A DNA stretch of 64,000 nt from Pedobacter sp. AJM. GTDB taxonomy: Bacteria; Bacteroidota; Bacteroidia; Sphingobacteriales; Sphingobacteriaceae. The notes beneath the pieces are model-generated. The model saw only the letters and a list, made by a program, of their open reading frames with translations. It was not told the origin of the DNA and made no database searches. The translations under genes were made by a program, and so were the position numbers. Of the stretch, positions 36,697-44,935 are shown piece after piece; the stretch's first letter is position 1, and the number at the start of each line of letters is the position of its first letter. The stretch lies in NCBI RefSeq assembly GCF_002197755.1, contig NZ_NHOT01000008.1, positions 80,534 to 144,533 of the forward strand, written 5' to 3'.

Positions 36697-39102
36697 ATGA
36701 AACGAAGCATAAATAAAGTTGCTGTTCTGGGTTCAGGAATCATGGGTTCGCGGATTGCATGCCATTTTGCCAATATTGGTGTAGAAGTTTTGCTTTTAGA
36801 TATTGCCCCGAAAGAACTGTTACCAGAAGAACAGGCAAAAGGATTAACATTAGATAAACCGGCTGTTAAAAACCGGATTGTAAATGCAGCCTTGCAAACC
36901 GCTGTAAAAACAAATCCATCACCGGTTTACACTAAAAAGGCACTGAATAAAATTAAAACCGGAAATTTCGATGATGATATGTCGAAAATTGCCGGCTTTG
37001 ATTGGGTAATTGAGGTGGTGGTAGAAAATTTAGATATTAAGAAAAAGGTTTTCGAGCAGGTAGAACAATTTCGTAAACCTGGCACTTTAATCACTTCTAA
37101 TACTTCAGGCATTCCTATTCACTTAATGGCTGAGGGCAGAAGTGAAGATTTTAAAGCGCATTTCTGCGGTACACATTTTTTTAATCCGCCCCGGTACTTA
37201 AAATTACTGGAGGTGATTCCAACGCCATATACCAAACCGGAAATTGTTGATTTTCTGATGCATTATGGCGATAAGTTTTTAGGTAAAACAACTGTTTTAT
37301 GTAAAGATACGCCTGCGTTTATTGCCAACCGCGTAGGGGTTTATTCCATTATGGCTTTACTCCACCTGGTTGAAAAGTTAGATCTGACAGTAGAAGAGGT
37401 TGATAAATTTACAGGTCCGGCTTTGGGCAGACCAAAATCGGCCACCTTCCGTACATCGGATGTGGTGGGTTTGGATACCATGATTAAAGTAGCCAAAGGA
37501 CTTTATGATAATTGTCCGGATGATAAAGCCCACGAATTATTTAAACTTCCTGCCTACGTGCAGAAAATGGAAGAGAACAAATGGCTGGGCGATAAAACCA
37601 AACAAGGTTTTTATAAGAAAACAAAAACGGCTGAAGGCAAAACAGAAATCCTCGCATTGGACTTAAAAACATTAGAATACAAACCTCAGCAAAAGGTTAA
37701 ATCAGCTACGCTGGAGATGACCAAACCTGTTGAAAATCTTCCCGAACGCATGAAGATTTTTGCTAAGGGGAAAGATAAGGCAGGTGAGTTATTCCGCCAT
37801 TCTTCTTTTGGTTTATTTGAATATGTGTCTGATCGGATTCCGGAAATCTCTGATGAGTTGTATCGCATTGATGATGCCATGCGTGCGGGTTTCGGCTGGG
37901 AATTGGGGCCATTTGAACTTTGGGATGCTGTTGGCGTAAAAGAAGGTGTAGAAGGCATGGAGCAATATGGAAACAAAGCAGCGGCCTGGGTACATGAAAT
38001 GCTTGATGCAGGCAATACTTCCTTTTATAAAGTAGAAGCGGGTATCAAAAAGTATTATGATATTCCAACCAAATCTTATAAAGCCCTGCCGGGAACGGAT
38101 GAGTTTATTATCCTGGATAACATCCGTGAAAATAAAACCCTTTGGAAAAACTCCGGTGTTTCCATCATCGATTTAGGAGATGGCATTTTGAATGTAGAGT
38201 TCCACACCAAAATGAATACCATTGGGGGCGATGTAATTTCAGGCATTAACAAAGCTATTGATATGGCTGAAAAAGACTATCGTGGTTTAGTAATCGGTAA
38301 TGATGGTGCAAATTTCTCTGCCGGTGCAAACGTGGGCATGATCTTCATGATGGCGGTAGAGCAGGAGTGGGATGAACTGAATATGGCCATTCGCATGTTT
38401 CAGAATACGTCTATGCGCATCCGTTATTCCGCTATCCCGGTAGTGGTGGCACCGCATAACTTAACACTCGGCGGTGGCTGCGAGTTCAGCTTACATGCAG
38501 ATCATGTTCAGTTATCCGCAGAAACTTATATGGGATTAGTAGAATTTGGTGTAGGCGTGATCCCTGGAGGAGGTGGTACAAAAGAATTTGCTTTACGTGC
38601 ATCTGATGAATATAAAGATGATCAGATTGTTCAGAATGCTTTAAAAGAACGCTTCTTAACTATTGGAATGGCAAAAGTATCCACTTCAGGATATGAAGCT
38701 TATGAACTAGGGTATCTGCAAAAGGATAAATTTTCCATTTCGATGAACCGCAACCGTTTACTGGCCGATGCAAAAGCGAAAGCCATTGAACTGGCCGATG
38801 CCGGGTATACCAAACCCGTTCAAAGAACGGATATTAAAGTGCTTGGAAAGCAAGGCTTAGGGATTGTTTATGCCGGTGCAAATAGTATGTACGCCGGACA
38901 TTACATTTCTGAGCATGATAAAAAAATCTCTGAAAAATTAGGTTACGTGATGTGTGGCGGGGATCTTTCATCGCCTACGGAGGTAAGTGAACAGTATTTA
39001 CTGGATTTGGAAAGAGAGGCTTTTTTATCATTGGCGGGAGAACGGAAATCATTGGAAAGAATTCAATCTATTATAACCAAAGGCAAGCCGTTGAGGAATT
39101 AA
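36697..39102 (+). CDS. 3-hydroxyacyl-CoA dehydrogenase / enoyl-CoA hydratase fusion
   Basis: 801 residues. The NAD-binding 3-hydroxyacyl-CoA dehydrogenase half comes first (VAVLGSGIMGSRIACHFANIG, about 8-28; HFFNPPRYLKLLEVI; GRPKSATFRTSDVVGLD), and the crotonase half is at the C-terminus (RGLVIGNDGANFSAGANVGM, then PGGGGTKEFA). This order matches FadN/HadH types and is the reverse of E. coli FadB. It carries out the second and third steps of fatty acid beta-oxidation. It lies between marR and, past a small insert gene, the thiolase. Confidence 0.92.
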   Translation: MKRSINKVAVLGSGIMGSRIACHFANIGVEVLLLDIAPKELLPEEQAKGLTLDKPAVKNRIVNAALQTAVKTNPSPVYTKKALNKIKTGNFDDDMSKIAGFDWVIEVVVENLDIKKKVFEQVEQFRKPGTLITSNTSGIPIHLMAEGRSEDFKAHFCGTHFFNPPRYLKLLEVIPTPYTKPEIVDFLMHYGDKFLGKTTVLCKDTPAFIANRVGVYSIMALLHLVEKLDLTVEEVDKFTGPALGRPKSATFRTSDVVGLDTMIKVAKGLYDNCPDDKAHELFKLPAYVQKMEENKWLGDKTKQGFYKKTKTAEGKTEILALDLKTLEYKPQQKVKSATLEMTKPVENLPERMKIFAKGKDKAGELFRHSSFGLFEYVSDRIPEISDELYRIDDAMRAGFGWELGPFELWDAVGVKEGVEGMEQYGNKAAAWVHEMLDAGNTSFYKVEAGIKKYYDIPTKSYKALPGTDEFIILDNIRENKTLWKNSGVSIIDLGDGILNVEFHTKMNTIGGDVISGINKAIDMAEKDYRGLVIGNDGANFSAGANVGMIFMMAVEQEWDELNMAIRMFQNTSMRIRYSAIPVVVAPHNLTLGGGCEFSLHADHVQLSAETYMGLVEFGVGVIPGGGGTKEFALRASDEYKDDQIVQNALKERFLTIGMAKVSTSGYEAYELGYLQKDKFSISMNRNRLLADAKAKAIELADAGYTKPVQRTDIKVLGKQGLGIVYAGANSMYAGHYISEHDKKISEKLGYVMCGGDLSSPTEVSEQYLLDLEREAFLSLAGERKSLERIQSIITKGKPLRN

Positions 39103-39152
39103 AAAGATAAAAGAATACAAGAGCAAGGGTAAAGGAGTAAAGAGCCAGGAAC

Positions 39153-39572
39153 AAGGAACAAAGGAAAAGAGCATAGTAAAATGCATAATTTTAGGCAACT
39201 GCAGATTTGGAAAGAAGGCATGGCGATTACCAAAGCAACCTATTTGGTCATCAATAATATGCCTTCAACAGAAAAATTTGGTTTAATATCACAGATTTCC
39301 AGATGTGTTGTTTCTGTTCCCTCCAATATTGCGGAAGGCTCTTCCAGATCTTCAAATAAAGAATTTTCACATTTTTTATCAGTTGCTCTGGGTTCGTTAT
39401 TTGAACTTGAAACACAGGTACTGCTATGTGTTGATTTAGGTTTTCTTGTTTTGGAAAACACTGAACAATTAATAAAAGATATTATTCAGTTACAAAAGAA
39501 AATATCGACGTTTAAAAAATCACTTATATAATGAAACAGGTTAAGGAATGATGTCTTTATTCTTTGTTCCTT
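39153..39572. repeat. 11-bp inverted repeat flanking the four-helix-bundle gene
   Basis: AAGGAACAAAG (39153-39163) lies before the gene and its exact complement CTTTGTTCCTT (39562-39572) lies after it. The left flank from 39103 is almost all purine with AGCAAGG and AAGGA words. No target-site duplication is clear. Confidence 0.45.
39181..39531 (+). CDS. four-helix-bundle protein (S23 / 23S rRNA intervening-sequence family)
   Basis: 116 residues. The opening FRQLQIWKEGMAITKATYLV, the middle LISQISRCVVSVPSNIAEGS and the SRSSNKEFSHFLSVALGS segment match the S23/TIGR02436 family. By family knowledge these small helical bundles are encoded in 23S rRNA intervening sequences and as dispersed single genes, and they are structurally related to Avd proteins; their cell role is unknown. 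It splits an otherwise regular fad operon (dehydrogenase-hydratase, thiolase, acyl-CoA dehydrogenase), and an inverted repeat flanks it, so it looks like an inserted unit. It may still be co-transcribed. Confidence 0.88.
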   Translation: MHNFRQLQIWKEGMAITKATYLVINNMPSTEKFGLISQISRCVVSVPSNIAEGSSRSSNKEFSHFLSVALGSLFELETQVLLCVDLGFLVLENTEQLIKDIIQLQKKISTFKKSLI

Positions 39573-39591
39573 AATCTTTAATCCTAATAAA

Positions 39592-40767
39592 ATGGAAGCA
39601 TATATTATAGCCGGATATCGTACAGCAGTGGGTAAAGCTCCACGCGGCGTATTCCGTTTTACAAGAGCAGATGATCTCGCTGCAGAAGTGATCAGGGCTT
39701 TGGTGGCATCAGTTCCAAATTTAGATAAGGAACAAATTGATGATGTGATTGTAGGGAATGCCACACCAGAAGCAGAACAGGGCTTGAATATTGCCCGGAT
39801 GATTTCGCTAATGGGTTTAGATACCGATAAAGTTCCCGGGGTTACTGTAAACCGTTATTGCGCATCAGGTTTAGATACCATTGCAACTGCCGTAGCTAAA
39901 ATTAAGGCAGGAATGGCAGATTGTATCATTGCCGGTGGTGTGGAAGTAATGAGTGGAATGCCATTTGGTGGCTGGAAACTGGTTCCGAATGCGGAAGTAG
40001 CGAAAAATAATCCAGACTGGTATTGGGGAATGGGACTAACCGCTGAAGCCGTAGCTAAAGAGTATAATGTAAGCCGTGAAGATCAGGATGCCTTTGCACT
40101 TAAATCTCATGAAAAGGCCATCCATGCCATTAAAAACGGACATTTAAAAGATGGAGTACTGCCCATTACCGTAAATGAAAATTACCTGGATGAAAACCTG
40201 AAAAAGAAAACACGATCTTATGTTGTAGATACGGATGAAGGGCCCCGTGCAGATACCACTTTGGAAAAACTGGCAAAATTGAAACCCGTTTTCGATGCTG
40301 TGGGTAGTGTAACTGCAGGTAATTCATCTCAAACTTCAGATGGTGCAGCATTTGTTTTAGTGGTGTCTGAAAGGAAAATGAAAGAATTGAATGCAGAGCC
40401 GATTGCCAGATTAGTGAGTTATAGCGTAGCAGGTGTGCCACCAAGAATTATGGGTATCGGACCGATTGAAGCAATACCTAAAGCTTTAAAACAGGCCGGT
40501 TTAAATCAAAATGAGATTGACCTGATTGAACTGAATGAAGCTTTCTCTTCGCAATCACTGGCCATTATCAGAACACTGGATTTGAATCCGGACATTATTA
40601 ACGTAAATGGTGGCGCTATTGCTTTGGGCCATCCGCTGGGATGTACCGGAGCAAAACTAACCGTTCAGATGATGAATGAATTGAAACGGCAAAATAAGAA
40701 ATATGGTATGGTAACCATGTGCGTAGGTACGGGACAGGGTGCAGCAGGTATTTTTGAACTTTTATAG
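39592..40767 (+). CDS. acetyl-CoA acyltransferase (thiolase)
   Basis: 391 residues, standard thiolase length. The acylated cysteine is C90 in VTVNRYCASGLDTIA; GGAIALGHPLGCTGA holds the catalytic histidine and CVGTGQGAAGIFEL the second active cysteine. It cleaves 3-ketoacyl-CoA in the last beta-oxidation step, releasing acetyl-CoA. Its place after the hydratase-dehydrogenase gene supports the degradative type over an acetoacetyl-CoA synthesis role. Confidence 0.94.
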   Translation: MEAYIIAGYRTAVGKAPRGVFRFTRADDLAAEVIRALVASVPNLDKEQIDDVIVGNATPEAEQGLNIARMISLMGLDTDKVPGVTVNRYCASGLDTIATAVAKIKAGMADCIIAGGVEVMSGMPFGGWKLVPNAEVAKNNPDWYWGMGLTAEAVAKEYNVSREDQDAFALKSHEKAIHAIKNGHLKDGVLPITVNENYLDENLKKKTRSYVVDTDEGPRADTTLEKLAKLKPVFDAVGSVTAGNSSQTSDGAAFVLVVSERKMKELNAEPIARLVSYSVAGVPPRIMGIGPIEAIPKALKQAGLNQNEIDLIELNEAFSSQSLAIIRTLDLNPDIINVNGGAIALGHPLGCTGAKLTVQMMNELKRQNKKYGMVTMCVGTGQGAAGIFELL

Positions 40768-40782
40768 ACTTGAGAAGCCAGA

Positions 40783-40924
40783 TATGAGATTTGAGACAGC
40801 AAGTGTAATCAAGAAAACTAGAGTCTCAAATCTTATGTCTCCTATCTCACATCTTGAAATATTATGAATTGACTTTGAGTTGAGCTGGTCTCACATCTCA
40901 AATCTCATTTCTCAAATCTCATAA
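40783..40924. repeat. intergenic degenerate repeat of a CTCAAATCTCAT word with inverted copies
   Basis: ATGAGATTTGAGAC (40784-40797) is followed by its near-complement GTCTCAAATCTTAT (from 40823). Two identical copies of TCTCAAATCTCAT (40896-40908 and 40910-40922) end just before the next ATG. Related shorter words (TATCTCACATCTT) fill the middle. The inverted copies could fold in the message. Confidence 0.65.
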
Positions 40925-40926
40925 CA

Positions 40927-42720
40927 ATGGAAACAACTGAAAAAAAAACGATTAAAGGCGGCGAATTCTTGATAAAAGAAACCGTTTATCAGGATGTATT
41001 TATCCCTGAAGAATTTGATGAAGAACAACAGATGATTGCGCAAACGTGTCGCGATTTTCTGGAGGCAGAAGTTTATCCGAATTTAGATAAAATCGATAAG
41101 CAGGAAGACCCTGAATTAATGCCAGCATTGCTGACTAAAGCAGGTGAATTAGGTATTCTTGGCGTCTCTGTTCCGGAAGAATACGGCGGTTTTGGCAAGA
41201 ACTTTAACACTTCCATGTTGGTTGCTGATGTGGTTGGTGCCGGTCACTCTTTTGCTGTGGCACTTTCAGCACATACAGGTATCGGAACTTTGCCTATCCT
41301 CTATTATGGTAATGAAGAACAAAAAGCGAAATATATTCCGAAACTAGGGTCTGGTGAGTGGAAAGCCGCTTATTGCTTAACGGAACCCAATTCAGGATCG
41401 GATGCAAATTCCGGCAAAACAAAAGCAAAATTGAGTGATGATGGCAAACATTATATCATCAACGGACAAAAAATGTGGATTACCAATGGTGGTTTTGCAG
41501 ACATTTTTATTGTTTTTGCCAAGATAGATGATGATAAAAATCTAACCGCATTTATCGTAGAGAAAGATTTCGGTGGCATCACCATGAATCCTGAAGAGCA
41601 TAAGATGGGAATCAAGGGTTCATCAACCCGCCAGGTTTTCTTTAATGATTGTCCTGTGCCTGTTGAGAACATGCTGAGCGACCGGGAAAATGGGTTCAAA
41701 ATTGCTGTAAACATTTTAAACATCGGCCGGATTAAGTTATCGGCAGCGGCAATCGGGGCTTCTAAAGCAACATTAAATACAGCTATTAATTACTCGAATG
41801 AACGCAGTCAGTTTGGCCGCCCCATTTCAAAATACGGTGCCATTCGCTTCAAAATTGCTGAGATTGCATCAAAATTATATGCCGTTGACGCGGCAAATTA
41901 CAGGGCCGGACAAAATATAGATGATACTTATGATCAATTGGTTGCCGGGGGAATGGAATCTGGTAAAGCGAGGTTAAAATCAGTAGAGCAGTTTGCGGTT
42001 GAATGTGCGATTTTAAAAGTTTGGGGCTCTGAAGCACTGGATTATACAGTTGATGAAGGCGTTCAGATTTATGGTGGGATGGGCTTTAGTGCCGATGCAC
42101 CAATGGATAGAGCCTATCGCGATGCCCGGATCAACCGGATTTTTGAAGGAACGAATGAAATTAACCGCCTGTTAACGGTTGACATGATGTTGAAGCGGGC
42201 CATGAAGGGAGAACTTGATTTGATGGGCCCGGCTACAGCCGTGGCAGCCGAATTAATGAGCATCCCTGATTTCGGCGAAGAAGACACTACGTTATTTGCG
42301 GCGGAGAAAAAGGTATTGGCTAACCTTAAAAAAGCAACTTTAATGGTTGCTGGTGCGGCCGTTCAAAAACTCATGATGACTTTAAGCAAAGAGCAGGAAA
42401 TCCTGATGAATATTGCTGACATGGCAGGCTATGTTTATGTGCTGGAATCTGCTTTACTTAGAACAGAAAAATTAGTAGCAACCAGGGGCGAGGAAGCCGC
42501 AGCTGGTCAGTTAGATTTACTCCGGATTTATATGGTTGAAGCAGTTGATGGTGTAGCTAAAGCAGGTAAAGAAGCACTTTGGGCCTTCGCAGAAGGTGAT
42601 GAGCAAAGGATGATGTTGGTTGGGCTTCGCAGGTTTACCAAAGTAGAACCTTTTAATGTGAAGGATGCACGTCAGCGGGTAGCGCAGCAGTTAATCGAAG
42701 CCAATAAGTACATCTTTTAG
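40927..42720 (+). CDS. acyl-CoA dehydrogenase family protein
   Basis: 597 residues, longer than the 380-residue short-chain type because of an extra C-terminal helical domain (about 430-597), as in VLCAD-like enzymes. The FAD and substrate region AYCLTEPNSGSDANSGKTKA, the segment ITNGGFADIFIVFAKI, ERSQFGRPISKYGAIRFKI and the catalytic-base region RIFEGTNEINRLL (glutamate in FEGTNE) are clear. It performs the first step of beta-oxidation with electrons passed to ETF. It is the last gene of the fad operon and ends at a strong hairpin terminator. Confidence 0.93.
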   Translation: METTEKKTIKGGEFLIKETVYQDVFIPEEFDEEQQMIAQTCRDFLEAEVYPNLDKIDKQEDPELMPALLTKAGELGILGVSVPEEYGGFGKNFNTSMLVADVVGAGHSFAVALSAHTGIGTLPILYYGNEEQKAKYIPKLGSGEWKAAYCLTEPNSGSDANSGKTKAKLSDDGKHYIINGQKMWITNGGFADIFIVFAKIDDDKNLTAFIVEKDFGGITMNPEEHKMGIKGSSTRQVFFNDCPVPVENMLSDRENGFKIAVNILNIGRIKLSAAAIGASKATLNTAINYSNERSQFGRPISKYGAIRFKIAEIASKLYAVDAANYRAGQNIDDTYDQLVAGGMESGKARLKSVEQFAVECAILKVWGSEALDYTVDEGVQIYGGMGFSADAPMDRAYRDARINRIFEGTNEINRLLTVDMMLKRAMKGELDLMGPATAVAAELMSIPDFGEEDTTLFAAEKKVLANLKKATLMVAGAAVQKLMMTLSKEQEILMNIADMAGYVYVLESALLRTEKLVATRGEEAAAGQLDLLRIYMVEAVDGVAKAGKEALWAFAEGDEQRMMLVGLRRFTKVEPFNVKDARQRVAQQLIEANKYIF

Positions 42721-42740
42721 CCATAAAGGTTAAAGTTATG

Positions 42741-42787
42741 AAGGTTTAAGATTCGGGTGTATGTGCCAGAATCTTAAACCTTTTTTT
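42741..42787 (+). terminator. rho-independent terminator of the fad operon
   Basis: A perfect 14-bp stem, AAGGTTTAAGATTC (42741-42754) with GAATCTTAAACCTT (42769-42782), runs into a T stretch. Confidence 0.85.
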
Positions 42788-42835
42788 ATGTTCTTTACTT
42801 TTACAAAGTAGTAAAAGGATGATCAATAAAATTAA

Positions 42836-42866
42836 TTGCGAATAGGAATTCGAAAGCCTATTTTTG
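42836..42866 (+). promoter_or_regulatory. promoter of the first FKBP lipoprotein gene
   Basis: TTG at 42836-42838 and TATTTTTG at 42859-42866 are 20 bases apart and fit the Bacteroidota -33/-7 pattern. The transcript would start only a few bases before the ATG at 42879. Confidence 0.55.
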
Positions 42867-42878
42867 GAAATGATTAAA

Positions 42879-43319
42879 ATGAAATACTTTACTTTTTTTA
42901 TGCTGCTTGTTGTTATTGCGATTTCGTCTTGTAAAAAAGATGAAGATACAGATAAGCAGATCACTGATTTTATTGCTAAAAATAATATTCCAGCTACAAA
43001 AGATGCCTCTGGTTTATATTATCAAATTATCAAGCCTGGTACCGGAAGCTTTACTTATCCTGCCAATACCCGGATTACCATTAAATATGAAGGCCGGTTG
43101 TTAGATGGTAGTGTTTTTGACAATGGAGGAGGAAAAGAGCAAACTTTTGTACTTTCACAATTGATTCAGGGCTGGCAAATCGGCATTCCAAAAATTCAGA
43201 AAGGTGGTGAAATCAGGTTGATTATTCCACCAGGCCTTGGATATGGAGGCAATGCTGCAGGCTCCATTCCAGGAAATTCGGTTCTTGATTTTACCATACA
43301 ACTTTCCAATACGCAATAA
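42879..43319 (+). CDS. FKBP-type peptidyl-prolyl isomerase lipoprotein (first of three)
   Basis: 146 residues. Lipoprotein signal MKYFTFFMLLVVIAISSC with lipidated C18; the mature part is one FKBP domain (ITIKYEGRLLDGSVFDN, LIQGWQIGIPKIQKGGEIRL, GYGGNAAGSIPGNSVLDF). The Tyr, Asp, Phe and Trp of the FKBP active pocket are present, so it should isomerise Xaa-Pro bonds in envelope proteins. A promoter -7 element ends at 42866, which favours this ATG over the one at 42870. It is the first of three related tandem genes. Confidence 0.9.
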   Translation: MKYFTFFMLLVVIAISSCKKDEDTDKQITDFIAKNNIPATKDASGLYYQIIKPGTGSFTYPANTRITIKYEGRLLDGSVFDNGGGKEQTFVLSQLIQGWQIGIPKIQKGGEIRLIIPPGLGYGGNAAGSIPGNSVLDFTIQLSNTQ

Positions 43320-43503
43320 GCTTAAAGGCCAAAGCTGAAAGCTCAAAGACTGAGCGATAAGCGGATTAAAACAGATCCAATACAAAAGACAATTAAGACA
43401 TGCTACACCCTGGTTTAGCGGGGTATTATATGGTCATTTTTCGATAGTGTATTTTCAGTTTAGTCTTTCAACGCCGCTTTTTGTTAAAATTGGTTAAAAA
43501 TTG

Positions 43504-43531
43504 TTGCATCCATATTAAAAGCTTATTTTTG
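43504..43531 (+). promoter_or_regulatory. promoter of the second FKBP lipoprotein gene
   Basis: TTG at 43504 and TATTTTTG at 43524-43531 repeat the arrangement in front of the first FKBP gene. The -7 element ends four bases before the first possible ATG, so the transcript would be nearly leaderless. Confidence 0.5.
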
Positions 43532-43534
43532 CCA

Positions 43535-44026
43535 ATGATGCTTAAATTCAAATATTTAATATTGTTGGTATGCCTTATAGGTTGTTTTGCAGCCTGTAAT
43601 AAAAATGAGGCATTCGAAACGTATGATCCCTTACCCCAGTTTGCGGCAGATACCACGGCTATCAGGGCCTTTATCAAGACCAATAATATTCCGGCAATAA
43701 AGGATCCGTCAGGCGTTTTTTATCAGGTAATTGAACCGGGAACAGGTAGTGTAGCCTATACTACAAATACTCAGATTACAGCAGATTATGAGGGCAGATT
43801 ACTGAACGGTACTATATTTGACGCATCTAAAGGCACACCAATTACATTTGCCTTAGGCAGGGTAATCGCCGGATGGCAGATAGGAATTCAAAAAATCCAA
43901 AAAGGGGGGAAAATCAGATTGATTATACCTTCCTATTATGCTTATGGAAATAGGGCACAGGGAGCGAGTATCCCTGCAAATGCTATACTCGATTTTAATA
44001 TCACACTTACAGAAGTTACAAATTAA
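43535..44026 (+). CDS. FKBP-type peptidyl-prolyl isomerase lipoprotein (second of three)
   Basis: 163 residues. Signal MMLKFKYLILLVCLIGCFAAC with the lipidated cysteine in FAAC; the FKBP domain has ITADYEGRLLNGTIFDA, VIAGWQIGIQKIQKGGKIRL and PANAILDFNI. Close to the first copy in sequence and promoter layout, so a tandem duplicate. The next gene's ATG follows the stop immediately. Start could be the second of two adjacent ATGs (43538). Confidence 0.9.
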   Translation: MMLKFKYLILLVCLIGCFAACNKNEAFETYDPLPQFAADTTAIRAFIKTNNIPAIKDPSGVFYQVIEPGTGSVAYTTNTQITADYEGRLLNGTIFDASKGTPITFALGRVIAGWQIGIQKIQKGGKIRLIIPSYYAYGNRAQGASIPANAILDFNITLTEVTN

Positions 44027-44935
44027 ATGAACAAATTTACCAAACTTGGCCTTTGCTTAGGTTTATTGGCTACAGTACTTTTCAGCGCCTGCAAAAAAGA
44101 ATACGACTCCATTGAAACAATTGATGATGCCGCAATTCAGACTTTTATCAAAGCTGGCAATGTCAAATATGTCAAAGATGCTACTGGCTATTATTATAAC
44201 ATTATTACACAAGGTTCTGGCCTTGCAGTAAAAAATTCTGATTCTGTATTTTACTCTTATAAGTTTAAAACCTTAAGCGGGCAATTATTAAATCAAAGTT
44301 CTGATGTAATGATTCCGGGAACATTTTTAGGATATACGGATAGATTTACAATAAATGGTTCTTCTTATGTTTTTAGTCCAATTAGGGAAGTTTTATCTAA
44401 ACTTAACCGAGGTGGAACAGCAACTTTAATTATGCCATCGAATTTAGCTTTTGGAAAAAATGGGCTAGGCACTATCAATGTTGGTTCAAATGAGAATATT
44501 TTAGTTGAATTGGGTATTTATTCACAATCAAAAATTCATGAAATAAATGAATTAGAGATGAGCAATTTTTTGATTTCAAATAATTTAACTGCTATTAAAG
44601 ATGCTTCCCGTGTTCGTTATATTATTACTCAACAAGGAACTGGTACTCAAGTATTATCGTCCAGTACATTAATCTTAAATTATACTGGCAGACTTCTGAA
44701 TGGGACAATTTTTGACTCAAATACAGCTGGTACATTTTCAACAACTTTGGCTGGTGTAATATCAGGTTGGGATATATTAAAAAACTTTAAAGCCGGTACC
44801 AAACTTCGATTATTTATTCCTTCTGATTTAGGTTATGGTCAATCAGGAAGACGAGACCCATCAACTGGTGCAATTATAATTCCTGCAAATGCAAATTTAG
44901 ATTTCGATATTGAAATTGTAAGCGTTACGAATTAG
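44027..44935 (+). CDS. two-domain FKBP-like lipoprotein (third of three)
   Basis: 302 residues. Lipoprotein signal MNKFTKLGLCLGLLATVLFSAC. Two FKBP-like domains: the first (about 35-165) has lost most pocket residues (FYSYKFKTLSGQLLNQSS, no FD), the second (about 170-302) keeps LILNYTGRLLNGTIFDSN, ISGWDILKNFKAGTKLRL and PANANLDFDI. So only the second domain is likely active and the first may bind substrate. The region is more AT-rich than the fad genes. The 3' end overlaps the convergent photolyase gene by 11 bases. Confidence 0.85.
   Translation: MNKFTKLGLCLGLLATVLFSACKKEYDSIETIDDAAIQTFIKAGNVKYVKDATGYYYNIITQGSGLAVKNSDSVFYSYKFKTLSGQLLNQSSDVMIPGTFLGYTDRFTINGSSYVFSPIREVLSKLNRGGTATLIMPSNLAFGKNGLGTINVGSNENILVELGIYSQSKIHEINELEMSNFLISNNLTAIKDASRVRYIITQQGTGTQVLSSSTLILNYTGRLLNGTIFDSNTAGTFSTTLAGVISGWDILKNFKAGTKLRLFIPSDLGYGQSGRRDPSTGAIIIPANANLDFDIEIVSVTN

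Noticed and set aside
40783..40924. CRISPR array
   Set aside because: The repeats are 12-14 bases, degenerate, partly inverted and unevenly spaced, and no cas genes are present.
42746..42964. 72-codon minus-strand frame over the fad terminator and FKBP promoter
   Set aside because: It overlaps a terminator, a promoter and the start of the FKBP gene on the other strand.
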